Source: Bacillota bacterium
GTDB lineage: Bacteria; Bacillota; Clostridia; Oscillospirales; Ruminococcaceae
Direction of reading: 5' to 3'
NCBI GenBank assembly: GCA_023460035.1
Contig: JAEWRN010000021.1
Location: 186,001-250,000, forward strand
Length of the DNA: 64,000 bases
The notes beneath the pieces were generated by a model, which worked only from the letters and a program-made list of their open reading frames with translations, made no database searches and was not told where the DNA came from. Each line of letters starts with the position of its first letter. The first letter of the stretch is position 1. The translations under genes were made by a program, and so were the position numbers. Below are positions 35,681 to 43,398 of this stretch, piece by piece.

Positions 35681-36715
35681 CTAGGCCTTGTTCTTTTGTC
35701 CTTTGGCTTTGCCGATCCCCAGCTTGCGCAGCAGGGTGGGGTTTGCGGCAATAGAGCGGCCAATGACAACAACGAGCAGCAAAAAGCCAACGGGGATGTC
35801 GAGATACTGGTTGCTTACTTTGAAGCTCAGCGGCAGGCCGAAGCGCAGCACGCCGATAACCAGTGCAGCCAGCGCAGTGCCAATGACACTGCCCTTGCCG
35901 CCGGTGGAAAGGGTACCGCCCAGCACCACGGCGGTGATAATCGGCAGTGTGAAGGTGACGCCGATATCACTTTTTGCGGTGCCAAGATAAGCGGTGAGCA
36001 CGATGCCGGCAATGGAGGCGCTGACACCCGACAGCACATAGGTGAGCAGGGTAATAAAGCGGCTGTTGATGCCGGAATATTCTGCCGCGCGGGGGTTGAC
36101 ACCCACCAAAAATACTTTGCGGCCGAATTTAGATTTGTGCAGCAGCAGGTAAGCAATGACGGTCAGCGCGGCAAAAATCAGCAGCTGGCTGGGGATGACG
36201 CCGAACAGCTTGAATTTTGCAATCTGCGTAAAGTCATCGGGGAACCCGCTGATGCCCTTGTAGCTTGCGGTCGCCGAAATGTTGGAGACCAGCAATGCGA
36301 TACCGGAGTAAAGGAAGCTGCCGCCCAGCGTGACGACCATCGGCTGCACGCCGCAGTAGGCCACAAAGAAACCGGACAGCGCGCCGCACAGCGCGGCAAC
36401 GACCATGGCCAAAATGGCGGCGGCCCAGATGTTCAGGCCGAAGTCCTGCCAGGTGACACCGATGACGATGGACGACAGACCGACGATGGAGCCCGCCTGA
36501 ATGTCAATGCCGCCGGTAATCATAACAAAGGTGACGAACAGCGAGATGATGCAGATGGAGATGATGTCGTTGACGCTGCCCAGCAGCACACGCGGCATCA
36601 AAAATTTGGGGTTTGCGATACCGAAGATGACAAACTCTGCAAGCAGCAGCCCCAGCAGTACGGTCTCCCAGCTCTTTACGCCTTTTTTAAAGCGCTCTAA
36701 AGGTGAATGTTTCAT
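35681..36715 (-). CDS. lsrD: LsrD, AI-2 ABC transporter permease
   Basis: 344-residue BPD_transp_2 family permease. Similarity to E. coli LsrD is recognisable through VTFVMITGGIDIQAGSIVGL, VQPMVVTLGGSFLYSGIALL, KGISGFPDDFTQIAKF, the LHKSKFGRKVFLVGVNPRAAEYSGI loop and the ITAVVLGGTLSTGGKGSVIGTA block. About nine hydrophobic segments. The start overlaps the lsrC stop (ATGA). Forms the channel with LsrC. Confidence 0.9.
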   Translation of the reverse strand: MKHSPLERFKKGVKSWETVLLGLLLAEFVIFGIANPKFLMPRVLLGSVNDIISICIISLFVTFVMITGGIDIQAGSIVGLSSIVIGVTWQDFGLNIWAAAILAMVVAALCGALSGFFVAYCGVQPMVVTLGGSFLYSGIALLVSNISATASYKGISGFPDDFTQIAKFKLFGVIPSQLLIFAALTVIAYLLLHKSKFGRKVFLVGVNPRAAEYSGINSRFITLLTYVLSGVSASIAGIVLTAYLGTAKSDIGVTFTLPIITAVVLGGTLSTGGKGSVIGTALAALVIGVLRFGLPLSFKVSNQYLDIPVGFLLLVVVIGRSIAANPTLLRKLGIGKAKGQKNKA

Positions 36716-37731
36716 TTGGCTGCGCCCCCTTTCTTAGCCTGTGCAGGCCCGGTGCGGGCGGCAAGACGCTCGTGACGGCTTTTGGTCGCCGCGCGGTTCT
36801 GGGTAAGCGCATCAATCACGACGATGGTGATCAGCAGAATGCCGGTGATGGTGTTGTCGTAGTCAGACGAAAAGCCGAGAAACACGAGGATGCGGCTGAC
36901 CGACGACATGATAACGGCGCCGATAGAAGCGCCCAGCAGGCTGCCAAGGCCGCCCGAAAGGCTGATACCGCCCAGCACGCAGGCCGCAATGGCTTTCATT
37001 TCGTAGCCGTTGCCCGCGGTCGGGGTGATGAAGCCGATGCGCGAAGAGTAGATGATACCGGCCACCGAAGCCAGCACACCGCACAGCACATAGGCAAAGA
37101 TTTTAGTGCTTTTTGCGGGGATGCCGACCAATGTGGCGCCAGCGGCGTTATCGCCGACTGCGATAAAGTAGCGGCCGCGGCGGGTGCGGGTCAGCACCAC
37201 ATGGGCCGCAATGACGGCCAGCAGCACCACAAGGTAGAAGATGGTCAGGTTGCCGAACAGCTTGATCTGCGAGAGCTTTGTAAAGCTGGCGGGTAGGTTT
37301 TCAACCCAGGCGCCGCCGGTGTAAACATAAATCATACCGCGCACGACGCCGTTGGTGCCAAGGGTGAAGATCAGCGACGGAATGCCCAGCGTGGAAACGC
37401 CGAAGCCGTTGATTAGCCCCACGACCACGCCGGCCACCAGGCCTGCCGCAACGGCGACGAACCAGCTGGAACCGTCGCGCAGCAGAGAAGAAGAAATTGC
37501 GGCGGAAAGCCCCAGTGTGGCGCCGATGGAAACGTCGATTTCGCCGGTGAGGATAACGAACGCGATGCCGGTTGCCAGCAGCGTAAACACGACACTGTCG
37601 TTAAAGCAGTTGAACAGGGTCGTCGGCGAGAGGAACGCCGGGTTGACCATGCCGACAATGGCAAACAGCGCAATCAAAAAGAACAGGCTGTTGATTTCAC
37701 GGATCTTGGTGATTTTTTTCAGTGTATTCAT
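36712..37731 (-). CDS. lsrC: LsrC, AI-2 ABC transporter permease
   Basis: 339-residue permease. LsrC-specific segments: IREINSLFFLIALF at the N-terminus, ILTGEIDVSIGATLGL, YTGGAWVENLPASFTKLSQ and GFITPTAGNGYEMKAIAACVLGGISLSGG. The cytoplasmic C-terminal tail is basic. Overlaps lsrA and lsrD by four bases each, so lsrA-C-D are translationally coupled. Confidence 0.91.
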   Translation of the reverse strand: MNTLKKITKIREINSLFFLIALFAIVGMVNPAFLSPTTLFNCFNDSVVFTLLATGIAFVILTGEIDVSIGATLGLSAAISSSLLRDGSSWFVAVAAGLVAGVVVGLINGFGVSTLGIPSLIFTLGTNGVVRGMIYVYTGGAWVENLPASFTKLSQIKLFGNLTIFYLVVLLAVIAAHVVLTRTRRGRYFIAVGDNAAGATLVGIPAKSTKIFAYVLCGVLASVAGIIYSSRIGFITPTAGNGYEMKAIAACVLGGISLSGGLGSLLGASIGAVIMSSVSRILVFLGFSSDYDNTITGILLITIVVIDALTQNRAATKSRHERLAARTGPAQAKKGGAAK

Positions 37732-39260
37732 TGCTGCACCTGCTTTCCGCCAGTGACACCAAAGGCTGCGGCCATCAGGTTGTCCTGATTGATGTCCTTT
37801 TTCGCGAACTCACCGTTGATGCGGCCCTGGAACACGGTGACCGCACGGTCGGACAGCTCGACAATCTCTTCCATGTCGGACGAGATCAGCATGACGGCGA
37901 CGCCTTGGTTGCGCAGCTGGTGAATGATGTTGTACACATCACCGCGCGCGGCGGCATCAATGCCGCGGGTCGGCTCGTCCAGAATCACCAGCTTCGGGCT
38001 GGTGGAAAGTGCGCGTCCAATGACAATCTTCTGTTGGTTGCCGCCCGACAGGCTGCCGGTCAACTGGTCTTGCCCGGTGATCTTGATGCGGAAGTCATCG
38101 ACGTATTTCTGCGTAATTTCGGCTTCCTGCTTTACATTTAAGAAGAAGCTGCCGAGCTCTTTCTGGTCCAGCAGGCCGGAAGTCGTATTCGCCGCAACGT
38201 CGCTGATCTTGAACAGCCCGTTGAGGTGACGGTCTTCCGGCACGTAGTTGATGCCGGCGCAGAGAATTTTTTTGGTGGAAAGGCCGGTAATGTCGGCACC
38301 GTCCAGAATGGCTTTGCCACTCAGCACCTTGTCGCGGCCAAAAATCGTGGTGGCAAGCTCGGTACGGCCGGCGCCCACGACACCGGCGACACCTAAAATT
38401 TCGCCGGGGTAAACCTTGAGGTCAATATTGCTGAAACCGTAACCGGAGTAGTTTTGCAGTTCAAACACGGGGGGCAGACCGGTGTAATCAATCTCGACCT
38501 TTTCGTTGATGCCCTTTTCTGCCTGTGTTTCCATGTTCGGCGGCAGCAGGCCCTGCACCAGCATGTCGCGGTCAAAATTGCCAACCGGGCCGCTGAGGGT
38601 GATGACGCCGTCGCGCATAATCGCGACATGGGTGGCAATTTCAAAAACCTCGGCAAGGCGGTGGGTGATGTAAATGATGCCGATGCCCTTTGACTTTAAG
38701 CTGTCGACACATTTAAACAGGCTTTCCACTTCGTCAAAGGTCAGCGCGCTGGTCGGCTCGTCCAAAATCAGTACCCGCGCGTTGCGCAGCAGGCCGCGCA
38801 AAAGTTCTACCAGCTGCTGCTCTGCAATCGAAAGGCTGCTGGCTTTGCGGCTAAGGTCTAACTCCCAGCCGTTTTCCGCCATCAGCTCTACCAGGCGGCG
38901 GTGCAGCACCGCGGGCTTTTCGCTAAAGCCGACCACGATATTTTGCTCTACCGTCATGTTCGGGAACAGCAGCGGCTCTTGCGGCACCATATAAATGCCA
39001 CGCGCCAGTGCTGCGGCGGGGCTACCCAGTGTGGCCGTTTCGCCGGCGACATACAGCTCGCCGCCGTCCGGCTGGTAAATCCCCATAATAATTTTCATCA
39101 GTGTGCTCTTGCCTGCGCCGTTGCCGCCGATCAAAGCGACCACGTCGCCGGAGCCCACATCCAGATCAATGCCCTTAAGCACCGCGTTCAAGCTGAAGGC
39201 CTTGGTGATCCCGCGTACCGACAGCAGAGCGCCGGGGGCTGATTTCCGGCTCTGCTCCAT
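37728..39260 (-). CDS. lsrA: LsrA, AI-2 ABC transporter ATPase
   Basis: Duplicated sugar-class ABC ATPase. First domain: GGNGAGKSTLMKIIMG, the LsrA-typical GIYMVPQEPLLFPNMTVEQNI, SIAEQQLVELLRGLLR, LILDEPTSALT. Second domain: GVVGAGRTELATTIFG, YVPEDRHLNGL, LSGGNQQKIVIGRAL, VILDEPTRGIDAAARGDVYNI. ATG 39260 with GGAGGAAG seven bases upstream gives 510 residues, matching E. coli LsrA; the open frame continues 35 codons further up without a ribosome site. First gene of the operon, about 95 nt after its predicted transcription start. Confidence 0.93.
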   Translation of the reverse strand: MEQSRKSAPGALLSVRGITKAFSLNAVLKGIDLDVGSGDVVALIGGNGAGKSTLMKIIMGIYQPDGGELYVAGETATLGSPAAALARGIYMVPQEPLLFPNMTVEQNIVVGFSEKPAVLHRRLVELMAENGWELDLSRKASSLSIAEQQLVELLRGLLRNARVLILDEPTSALTFDEVESLFKCVDSLKSKGIGIIYITHRLAEVFEIATHVAIMRDGVITLSGPVGNFDRDMLVQGLLPPNMETQAEKGINEKVEIDYTGLPPVFELQNYSGYGFSNIDLKVYPGEILGVAGVVGAGRTELATTIFGRDKVLSGKAILDGADITGLSTKKILCAGINYVPEDRHLNGLFKISDVAANTTSGLLDQKELGSFFLNVKQEAEITQKYVDDFRIKITGQDQLTGSLSGGNQQKIVIGRALSTSPKLVILDEPTRGIDAAARGDVYNIIHQLRNQGVAVMLISSDMEEIVELSDRAVTVFQGRINGEFAKKDINQDNLMAAAFGVTGGKQVQQ

Positions 39261-39360
39261 AGTTGCTTCCTCCATCCAGTCCGGTAATGTCGAGGCCGGG
39301 GCGAGTGCCACCGACCAAACGAAACAAATGTTTTGATATGAGATTTTTATCAACACGCTC

Positions 39361-39389
39361 ATCATACGCTATTTGTTTTTCTTTGTCAA
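39361..39389 (-). promoter_or_regulatory. Promoter of the lsrACDBF operon
   Basis: On the minus strand TTGACA (39389-39384), a 17-base spacer and TATGAT (39366-39361). It faces away from the lsrR promoters 180-300 bases off. Confidence 0.8.
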
Positions 39390-39444
39390 CAATGGTTCAC
39401 TATTCAAAACCATGGCAAAGCACATTTTTTTAGCCAAAAATGCT

Positions 39445-39474
39445 TAAAAACGCATAATTAAGATGCGTTTTTTA
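39445..39474. promoter_or_regulatory. Operator-like dyad between lsrA and lsrR
   Basis: AAAAACGCAT (39446-39455) and ATGCGTTTTT (39463-39472) around AATTAAG. Related half-sites recur nearby: TGCTTAAAA (39441), GCGTTTTATT (39484) and ACGCAAAATTGATGCAAAAA (about 39517). SorC/LsrR-type tetrameric regulators bind such extended dyads in divergent regions. Binding by the adjacent LsrR is inferred. The full gap 39261-39772 holds this element and the promoters on either side but no other gene. Confidence 0.55.
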
Positions 39475-39565
39475 GTAAAATAAGCGTTTTATTGTGTAGT
39501 ATGCTCTAAAACACAACGCAAAATTGATGCAAAAACCACAAAAAAGATTACAAAGAATATAGCGA

Positions 39566-39594
39566 TTGACAGTTGATGAGAATACTGCTATACT
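39566..39594 (+). promoter_or_regulatory. Distal promoter of lsrR-lsrK
   Basis: TTGACA at 39566-39571, 17-base spacer, TATACT at 39589-39594; would give a leader of about 170 nt. Confidence 0.75.
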
Positions 39595-39667
39595 GAAAAA
39601 GCAAAAACAAATGATTTATATAAAAACATTTGTGCAAATAATGAGCGGGTTTTACCCCCTTTTAAAA

Positions 39668-39696
39668 TTGTGTTTTCCAAGCAGAGGTTTTATAAT
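39668..39696 (+). promoter_or_regulatory. Proximal promoter of lsrR-lsrK
   Basis: TTGTGT at 39668-39673, 17-base spacer, TATAAT at 39691-39696. Its -10 box overlaps the ATG at 39695, which argues against that ATG being the lsrR start. Confidence 0.65.
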
Positions 39697-39772
39697 GAGA
39701 ATGAATGAAAAGAATAAGCCGGCTGCTGGCGGCGGCGCACGGCGGCAGCTGCGTAAAACGGAGGAGACGGGG

Positions 39773-40696
39773 ATGGATTACGAAGAAACGCTCATTGTCA
39801 AAACTGCCTGGTATTATTATGTAGAGAATATGACGCAGCAGAAGATTTCTGAAAAATTGGGGATTTCCCGCATGCGGGTGATTAAACTGCTGGAAAAAGC
39901 CCGCCAAAACGGGGTAATTCAGTTTAAGCTGCGCCAGGACAGTGCCCAGCGCATGCGCATTGAGCAGCAGCTTGCCGAGCAGTGGAACCTGAAAGACGCC
40001 TTTATTGTGCCCACTCCGCCGGACAGCGGATTATTAAATGAAACAGTGGCACTGGCCGGCGCGATGTACATTGCCGACCGCCTGCCCGAAAACGCGTTTA
40101 TCAACATGGGCTACGGCGACACGCCCAGCCGCATTTTGAACCACCTTGCCACCCGCACCGAATCGCCGATTTCGGTGGTGTCGCTGACCGGCGGCGTGAG
40201 CTATTACCTGCCGAACGCACAGTCAAACGTGTTCAACGCAAAGCTGTTCCTCATCCCGGCCCCTTTGCTGGTCTCCTCAAAAGAAATGAATGAGGCGCTG
40301 CGCAGCGAGCCTTCGGTGCAGGAAATTTCGCGCATGGTGCGGCTTGCCTCGATGACGGTCGTGGGCATTGGCGGCATGAGCGACGACGCGACGATTTTGA
40401 AAAACGGCATTTTGAGCAAAAATGATTTTCTGTACCTTTCAATGCAGGGTGCGGTGGGCGATATTTTGAGCCACTTTATTAATAAGGATGGCCAGCCGGT
40501 GCACACCGGTGTGGAAGAGCGCCTGCTTTCGACCTCGCTTGAAAACCTGCGCGACATGGATAACGTGGTTGGCGTGGCGGCGGGCGCCAGCAAGCTCGAA
40601 GCGATTCGCGCCGTACTGACCGGCGGCTATCTGGACGTTTTGGTCACCGATGAAGAGACGGCAGTACAGTTGATCGATACAACAGACAACGACTGA
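39773..40696 (+). CDS. lsrR: LsrR, SorC-family transcriptional repressor responsive to phospho-AI-2
   Basis: 307 residues. N-terminal helix-turn-helix: KTAWYYYVENMTQQKISEKLGISRMRVIKLLEKARQNG split over residues 9-46, as in E. coli LsrR. C-terminal sugar-phosphate-binding domain with NMGYGDTPSRIL, SLTGGVSYYL, FLIPAPLLVSS, VVGIGGMSDDATI and QGAVGDILSHFINKDG. In enterobacteria phospho-AI-2 releases LsrR from the lsr promoters. ATG 39773 is chosen because GGAGGAG lies six bases before it and the longer open frame runs back through two promoters; this also gives the right length. Followed 42 bases later by lsrK. Confidence 0.9.
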   Translation: MDYEETLIVKTAWYYYVENMTQQKISEKLGISRMRVIKLLEKARQNGVIQFKLRQDSAQRMRIEQQLAEQWNLKDAFIVPTPPDSGLLNETVALAGAMYIADRLPENAFINMGYGDTPSRILNHLATRTESPISVVSLTGGVSYYLPNAQSNVFNAKLFLIPAPLLVSSKEMNEALRSEPSVQEISRMVRLASMTVVGIGGMSDDATILKNGILSKNDFLYLSMQGAVGDILSHFINKDGQPVHTGVEERLLSTSLENLRDMDNVVGVAAGASKLEAIRAVLTGGYLDVLVTDEETAVQLIDTTDND

Positions 40697-40738
40697 TGCC
40701 CCGCAGGACGCGCGGCACCAAGAGCAGGAGGAAGAAAA

Positions 40739-42304
40739 ATGGCAGAGCAATATCTGATGGCAGTGGATGCGGGTACCGGCAGCGTAAGGGCGGTCGTGTT
40801 TGATTTGGCCGGCCGGCAGATTGGCTGTGTACAGCGCGAGTGGGAGCACCGCGAGGACCCGAGGTACCCCGGCAGTATGGACTTTGACTGGGTGAAAAAC
40901 TGGGACCTTGCCCGCGCCTGCATCCGCGGGGTATTACAGGAGACCGGCATCCCCGCACAGCAGATTGCGGCAGTTTCTACCACCTGCATGCGCGAGGGCA
41001 TTGTGCTGTACGACGGCGCGAGGCAGGAGATTTGGGCCTGTGCCAACGTGGATGCCCGCAGCATTGACGAGGTGTCGCAGCTGATTGCGCGGGATGCCGA
41101 GCTGGAAAAAGAGCTGTACCTTGAGTCGGGCCAGTCGTTTGCGCTGGATGCGCTGCCCCGGCTGCTTTGGGTAAAAAACAAGCTGCCCGATGTCTACGAA
41201 AAGATCGCCGTTGTGGGCATGTTCAACGACTGGCTGATCCACAAATTGACCGGCGTGTTGGCAGTAGAGCCCAGCAACGGCTCGACGAGCGGGCTGTTTG
41301 ATTTGCAAAGCCGCACGTTTGACGCGGCCATTGCCGAGCGCTGCGGGCTGCGCACCGACTGGTTCCCCCCCGTGAAAGAGTGCGGCAGCGTGCTGGCAAA
41401 TGTAAACGAGCGGGGCGCGGCGGATACCGGCCTTGCCGTGGGCACCCCGGTGGTCGTGGGCGGCGGCGACGCACAGCTGGGCTGTGTGGGTGTCGGCGTG
41501 GTAGACCCCGGCCAGGCCGCCGTGTTTGGCGGCAGCTTTTGGCAGTACGAGTTTAACACTGCCGACGGAAAGACCGACCCCGGCTGCCGGGTGCGGGTCA
41601 ATTGCCATGCGGTGCCGGGTGTGTGGCAGTACGAGGCGCTGGCCTTTAAGCCGGGCCTTGTGATGCGCTGGTTCCGCGACGGGTTCTGCCAGCTGGAAAA
41701 GCTGCAGGCTGAACAGCAGGGCACCGACCCCTATGTGCTGATGGACCAGAAAGCCAAAGAGATCCCCGCCGGCAGCTACGGTATGTTTTGCGCGTTTTCA
41801 GATGTGATGAACTTCATCGAGTGGAAGCACGCTTCGCCGACCTTTACAAACTTTGGCATGGAGCCGGAAAAATATAACCGTTACACGTTCTACCGCGCTA
41901 TTTTAGAGAACACCGCCATGATTACCCGCGGCCACCTGGAGCTGGTGCGCGAGGCGACCGGCAATATGCCCGCCGAGATCGTATTTGCGGGCGGCGCGTC
42001 CAAAAGTCCGCTGTGGTGCCAGATTTTAGCCGATGTGCTGGGCCTGCCGGTAAAGGTGCCGGTGGTCAAAGAGGCCACCGCGCTGGGCGCCGCCATTTTG
42101 GCGGGGTATGGCGTGGGGTTGTACGACAGCATTCCCGCCGCGGCCCGCAGCCTGGTACAGTGGGACAAAACCTACACCCCCAATATGGAAAACCACGCCG
42201 TTTATGAGGCGTTATATGCCCCCTGGCGGGAGGTTTACGCGGCGCAGCTTGCGTTGTGCGACCGCAAGCTCACCAGAAATCTTTGGATTGCGCCGGGCCT
42301 TTGA
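40739..42304 (+). CDS. lsrK: LsrK, autoinducer-2 kinase (FGGY family)
   Basis: Phosphorylates imported AI-2, trapping it and making the inducer of LsrR. 521 residues against 530 in E. coli. N-terminal YLMAVDAGTGSVRAVVFDL phosphate-binding loop, CMREGIVLYDGA, IWACANVDARS, MFNDWLIHKLTG, VVVGGGDAQLGCVGVG, MRWFRDGFC, and FAGGASKSPLWCQILADVLGLPV with the VVKEATALGAAI block; it ends NLWIAPGL like the enterobacterial protein. AGGAGGAAG before ATG 40739. Co-transcribed with lsrR. Confidence 0.94.
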   Translation: MAEQYLMAVDAGTGSVRAVVFDLAGRQIGCVQREWEHREDPRYPGSMDFDWVKNWDLARACIRGVLQETGIPAQQIAAVSTTCMREGIVLYDGARQEIWACANVDARSIDEVSQLIARDAELEKELYLESGQSFALDALPRLLWVKNKLPDVYEKIAVVGMFNDWLIHKLTGVLAVEPSNGSTSGLFDLQSRTFDAAIAERCGLRTDWFPPVKECGSVLANVNERGAADTGLAVGTPVVVGGGDAQLGCVGVGVVDPGQAAVFGGSFWQYEFNTADGKTDPGCRVRVNCHAVPGVWQYEALAFKPGLVMRWFRDGFCQLEKLQAEQQGTDPYVLMDQKAKEIPAGSYGMFCAFSDVMNFIEWKHASPTFTNFGMEPEKYNRYTFYRAILENTAMITRGHLELVREATGNMPAEIVFAGGASKSPLWCQILADVLGLPVKVPVVKEATALGAAILAGYGVGLYDSIPAAARSLVQWDKTYTPNMENHAVYEALYAPWREVYAAQLALCDRKLTRNLWIAPGL

Positions 42305-42330
42305 CCCTGAGCGAAGAAAGGAAAACAGCC

Positions 42331-42687
42331 ATGTTTATTATCAACGAGAACGACCGGGAATACCGCTTTGGGGACCACGGCCCGAAATACCTGATGAAAG
42401 GCCCCCGCATGAATTTTGCGCTGGTACAGTTTATGCCCGGCCAGGACTTCACCGCCCATTTTCACAATGTGATGGAGGAGAACTTTTTCATCTTAGAGGG
42501 CGAAATCGACATTGTTGTCGACGGGGTATCCCATCACCTGAAACAGGGAGATTTGATTCACATCGAGCCGCATGAAGTGCATTACTGCATCAACAACTAT
42601 GACGCGCCGGTAAAAATGGTCTCGACCCTTGCCCCTTACCAGGAAGTGGACAAGGTGGAGGTGCCGGATTACACGTACGAAAAATAA
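42331..42687 (+). CDS. Small cupin protein of the lsr locus
   Basis: 118-residue single-domain metal-binding cupin. Motif 1 is FTAHFHNVMEENFFILEG (His-x-His then Glu) and motif 2 is GDLIHIEPHEVHYCINN with the fourth ligand histidine. Not recognisable as any standard lsr product. It lies 26 bases after lsrK in the same operon. The enterobacterial pathway needs an isomerase (LsrG, a different, ferredoxin-like ABM fold) acting on phospho-AI-2 before LsrF. This cupin, with or without the next gene, is a candidate replacement; that is inference from position only. Confidence 0.8.
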   Translation: MFIINENDREYRFGDHGPKYLMKGPRMNFALVQFMPGQDFTAHFHNVMEENFFILEGEIDIVVDGVSHHLKQGDLIHIEPHEVHYCINNYDAPVKMVSTLAPYQEVDKVEVPDYTYEK

Positions 42688-42736
42688 GACGGTTTGCCTT
42701 GCGGCCTGCCGCCCGTAATAAAAAGGTGGGATATCG

Positions 42737-43234
42737 ATGAGAAAGATCGAAGCCGTTTCCATTACAACTGAAAACTTTGCGCCGTATGGCTACATTGCCA
42801 ACATTACCGAGCCGGGGGACGCCTACGGCCTTGGCACGGCGCCGTGCGTGTTTCACCGCGACATGGTGCTGGCCCCCATGGCAAGCACCGCGCCGGTTGC
42901 GTTTGGCTCGCTGAAGCTGGACCCGCGGCCGATGGTGGTCGAGGATGTGGAGTACCATTCGGCGGCTGTGGAAATTATGATGCCGCTGGATGAGGACGTG
43001 GTGATGGTTGCCGGCCCCGCCAACGACGACCGGGTAGAGCCCGCGCTGCTGAAAGCCTTCGTCGTGCCTGCCGGTACGCTGGTGGCGTTCCGCGCCGGGG
43101 TGTGGCACGGGGCACCGTTCCCGCTGCACCAAAGCGCCACGGTGCTGATTTGCCTGCCGGAGCGCACCTACCTGACCGACACAAAAAAATATCTGCTTGC
43201 CGCGGGCGATAAGACCGCGATTGAGCTGGTATAA
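42737..43234 (+). CDS. Ureidoglycolate lyase (AllA) family protein in the lsr locus
   Basis: 165-residue cupin-like protein of the AllA family: TTENFAPYGYI at the N-terminus, CVFHRDM, FGSLKLDPRPMVV, VEYHSAAVEIMMPLDEDVVMV, LLKAFVVPAGTLVAFRAGVWHGAPFPL. AllA normally releases urea from ureidoglycolate in allantoin breakdown, but no allantoin or purine catabolism gene is nearby. Its place after lsrR-lsrK-cupin suggests the family fold is used on an AI-2 derivative here. A strong terminator closes the operon. Confidence 0.82.
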   Translation: MRKIEAVSITTENFAPYGYIANITEPGDAYGLGTAPCVFHRDMVLAPMASTAPVAFGSLKLDPRPMVVEDVEYHSAAVEIMMPLDEDVVMVAGPANDDRVEPALLKAFVVPAGTLVAFRAGVWHGAPFPLHQSATVLICLPERTYLTDTKKYLLAAGDKTAIELV

Positions 43235-43277
43235 ACCCCAATCCTTTTTTTACCTCTTCGGTTTCCTCAATGACAGA

Positions 43278-43330
43278 AGACAGCAAGGGCCGGTATGCGT
43301 CACCATACCGGCCCTTGCTGTCTGTTTTTT
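43278..43330 (+). terminator. Terminator of the lsrRK-cupin-allA operon
   Basis: Twenty-base-pair perfect stem with arms at 43278-43297 and 43304-43323, a six-base loop and six T residues. Confidence 0.92.
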
Positions 43331-43360
43331 ATTGTAAGTGCCGGTGCGGCAAAAAAACGG

Positions 43361-43388
43361 TACAAAAAAGCGGCCGGGCCGGCCGCTT
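43361..43388 (-). terminator. Terminator of the metallophosphoesterase gene (minus strand)
   Basis: AAGCGGCC / GGCCGCTT stem (43368-43375 and 43381-43388); on the minus strand it ends in a run of six T residues. Confidence 0.8.
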
Positions 43389-43398
43389 GCGGGGTTTG

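Noticed and set aside
35561..36700. Long plus-strand open frame opposite lsrB and lsrD
   Set aside because: Low-complexity Asp/Gln/Asn/Ala-rich translation, a reflection of the codon bias of the real minus-strand lsrD gene.
36712..39260. Reading the lsr transporter as a ribose or rhamnose importer
   Set aside because: The ATPase and permeases are of the same superfamily, but LsrA/LsrC-specific segments, adjacent LsrF, LsrK and LsrR, and the gene order favour AI-2.
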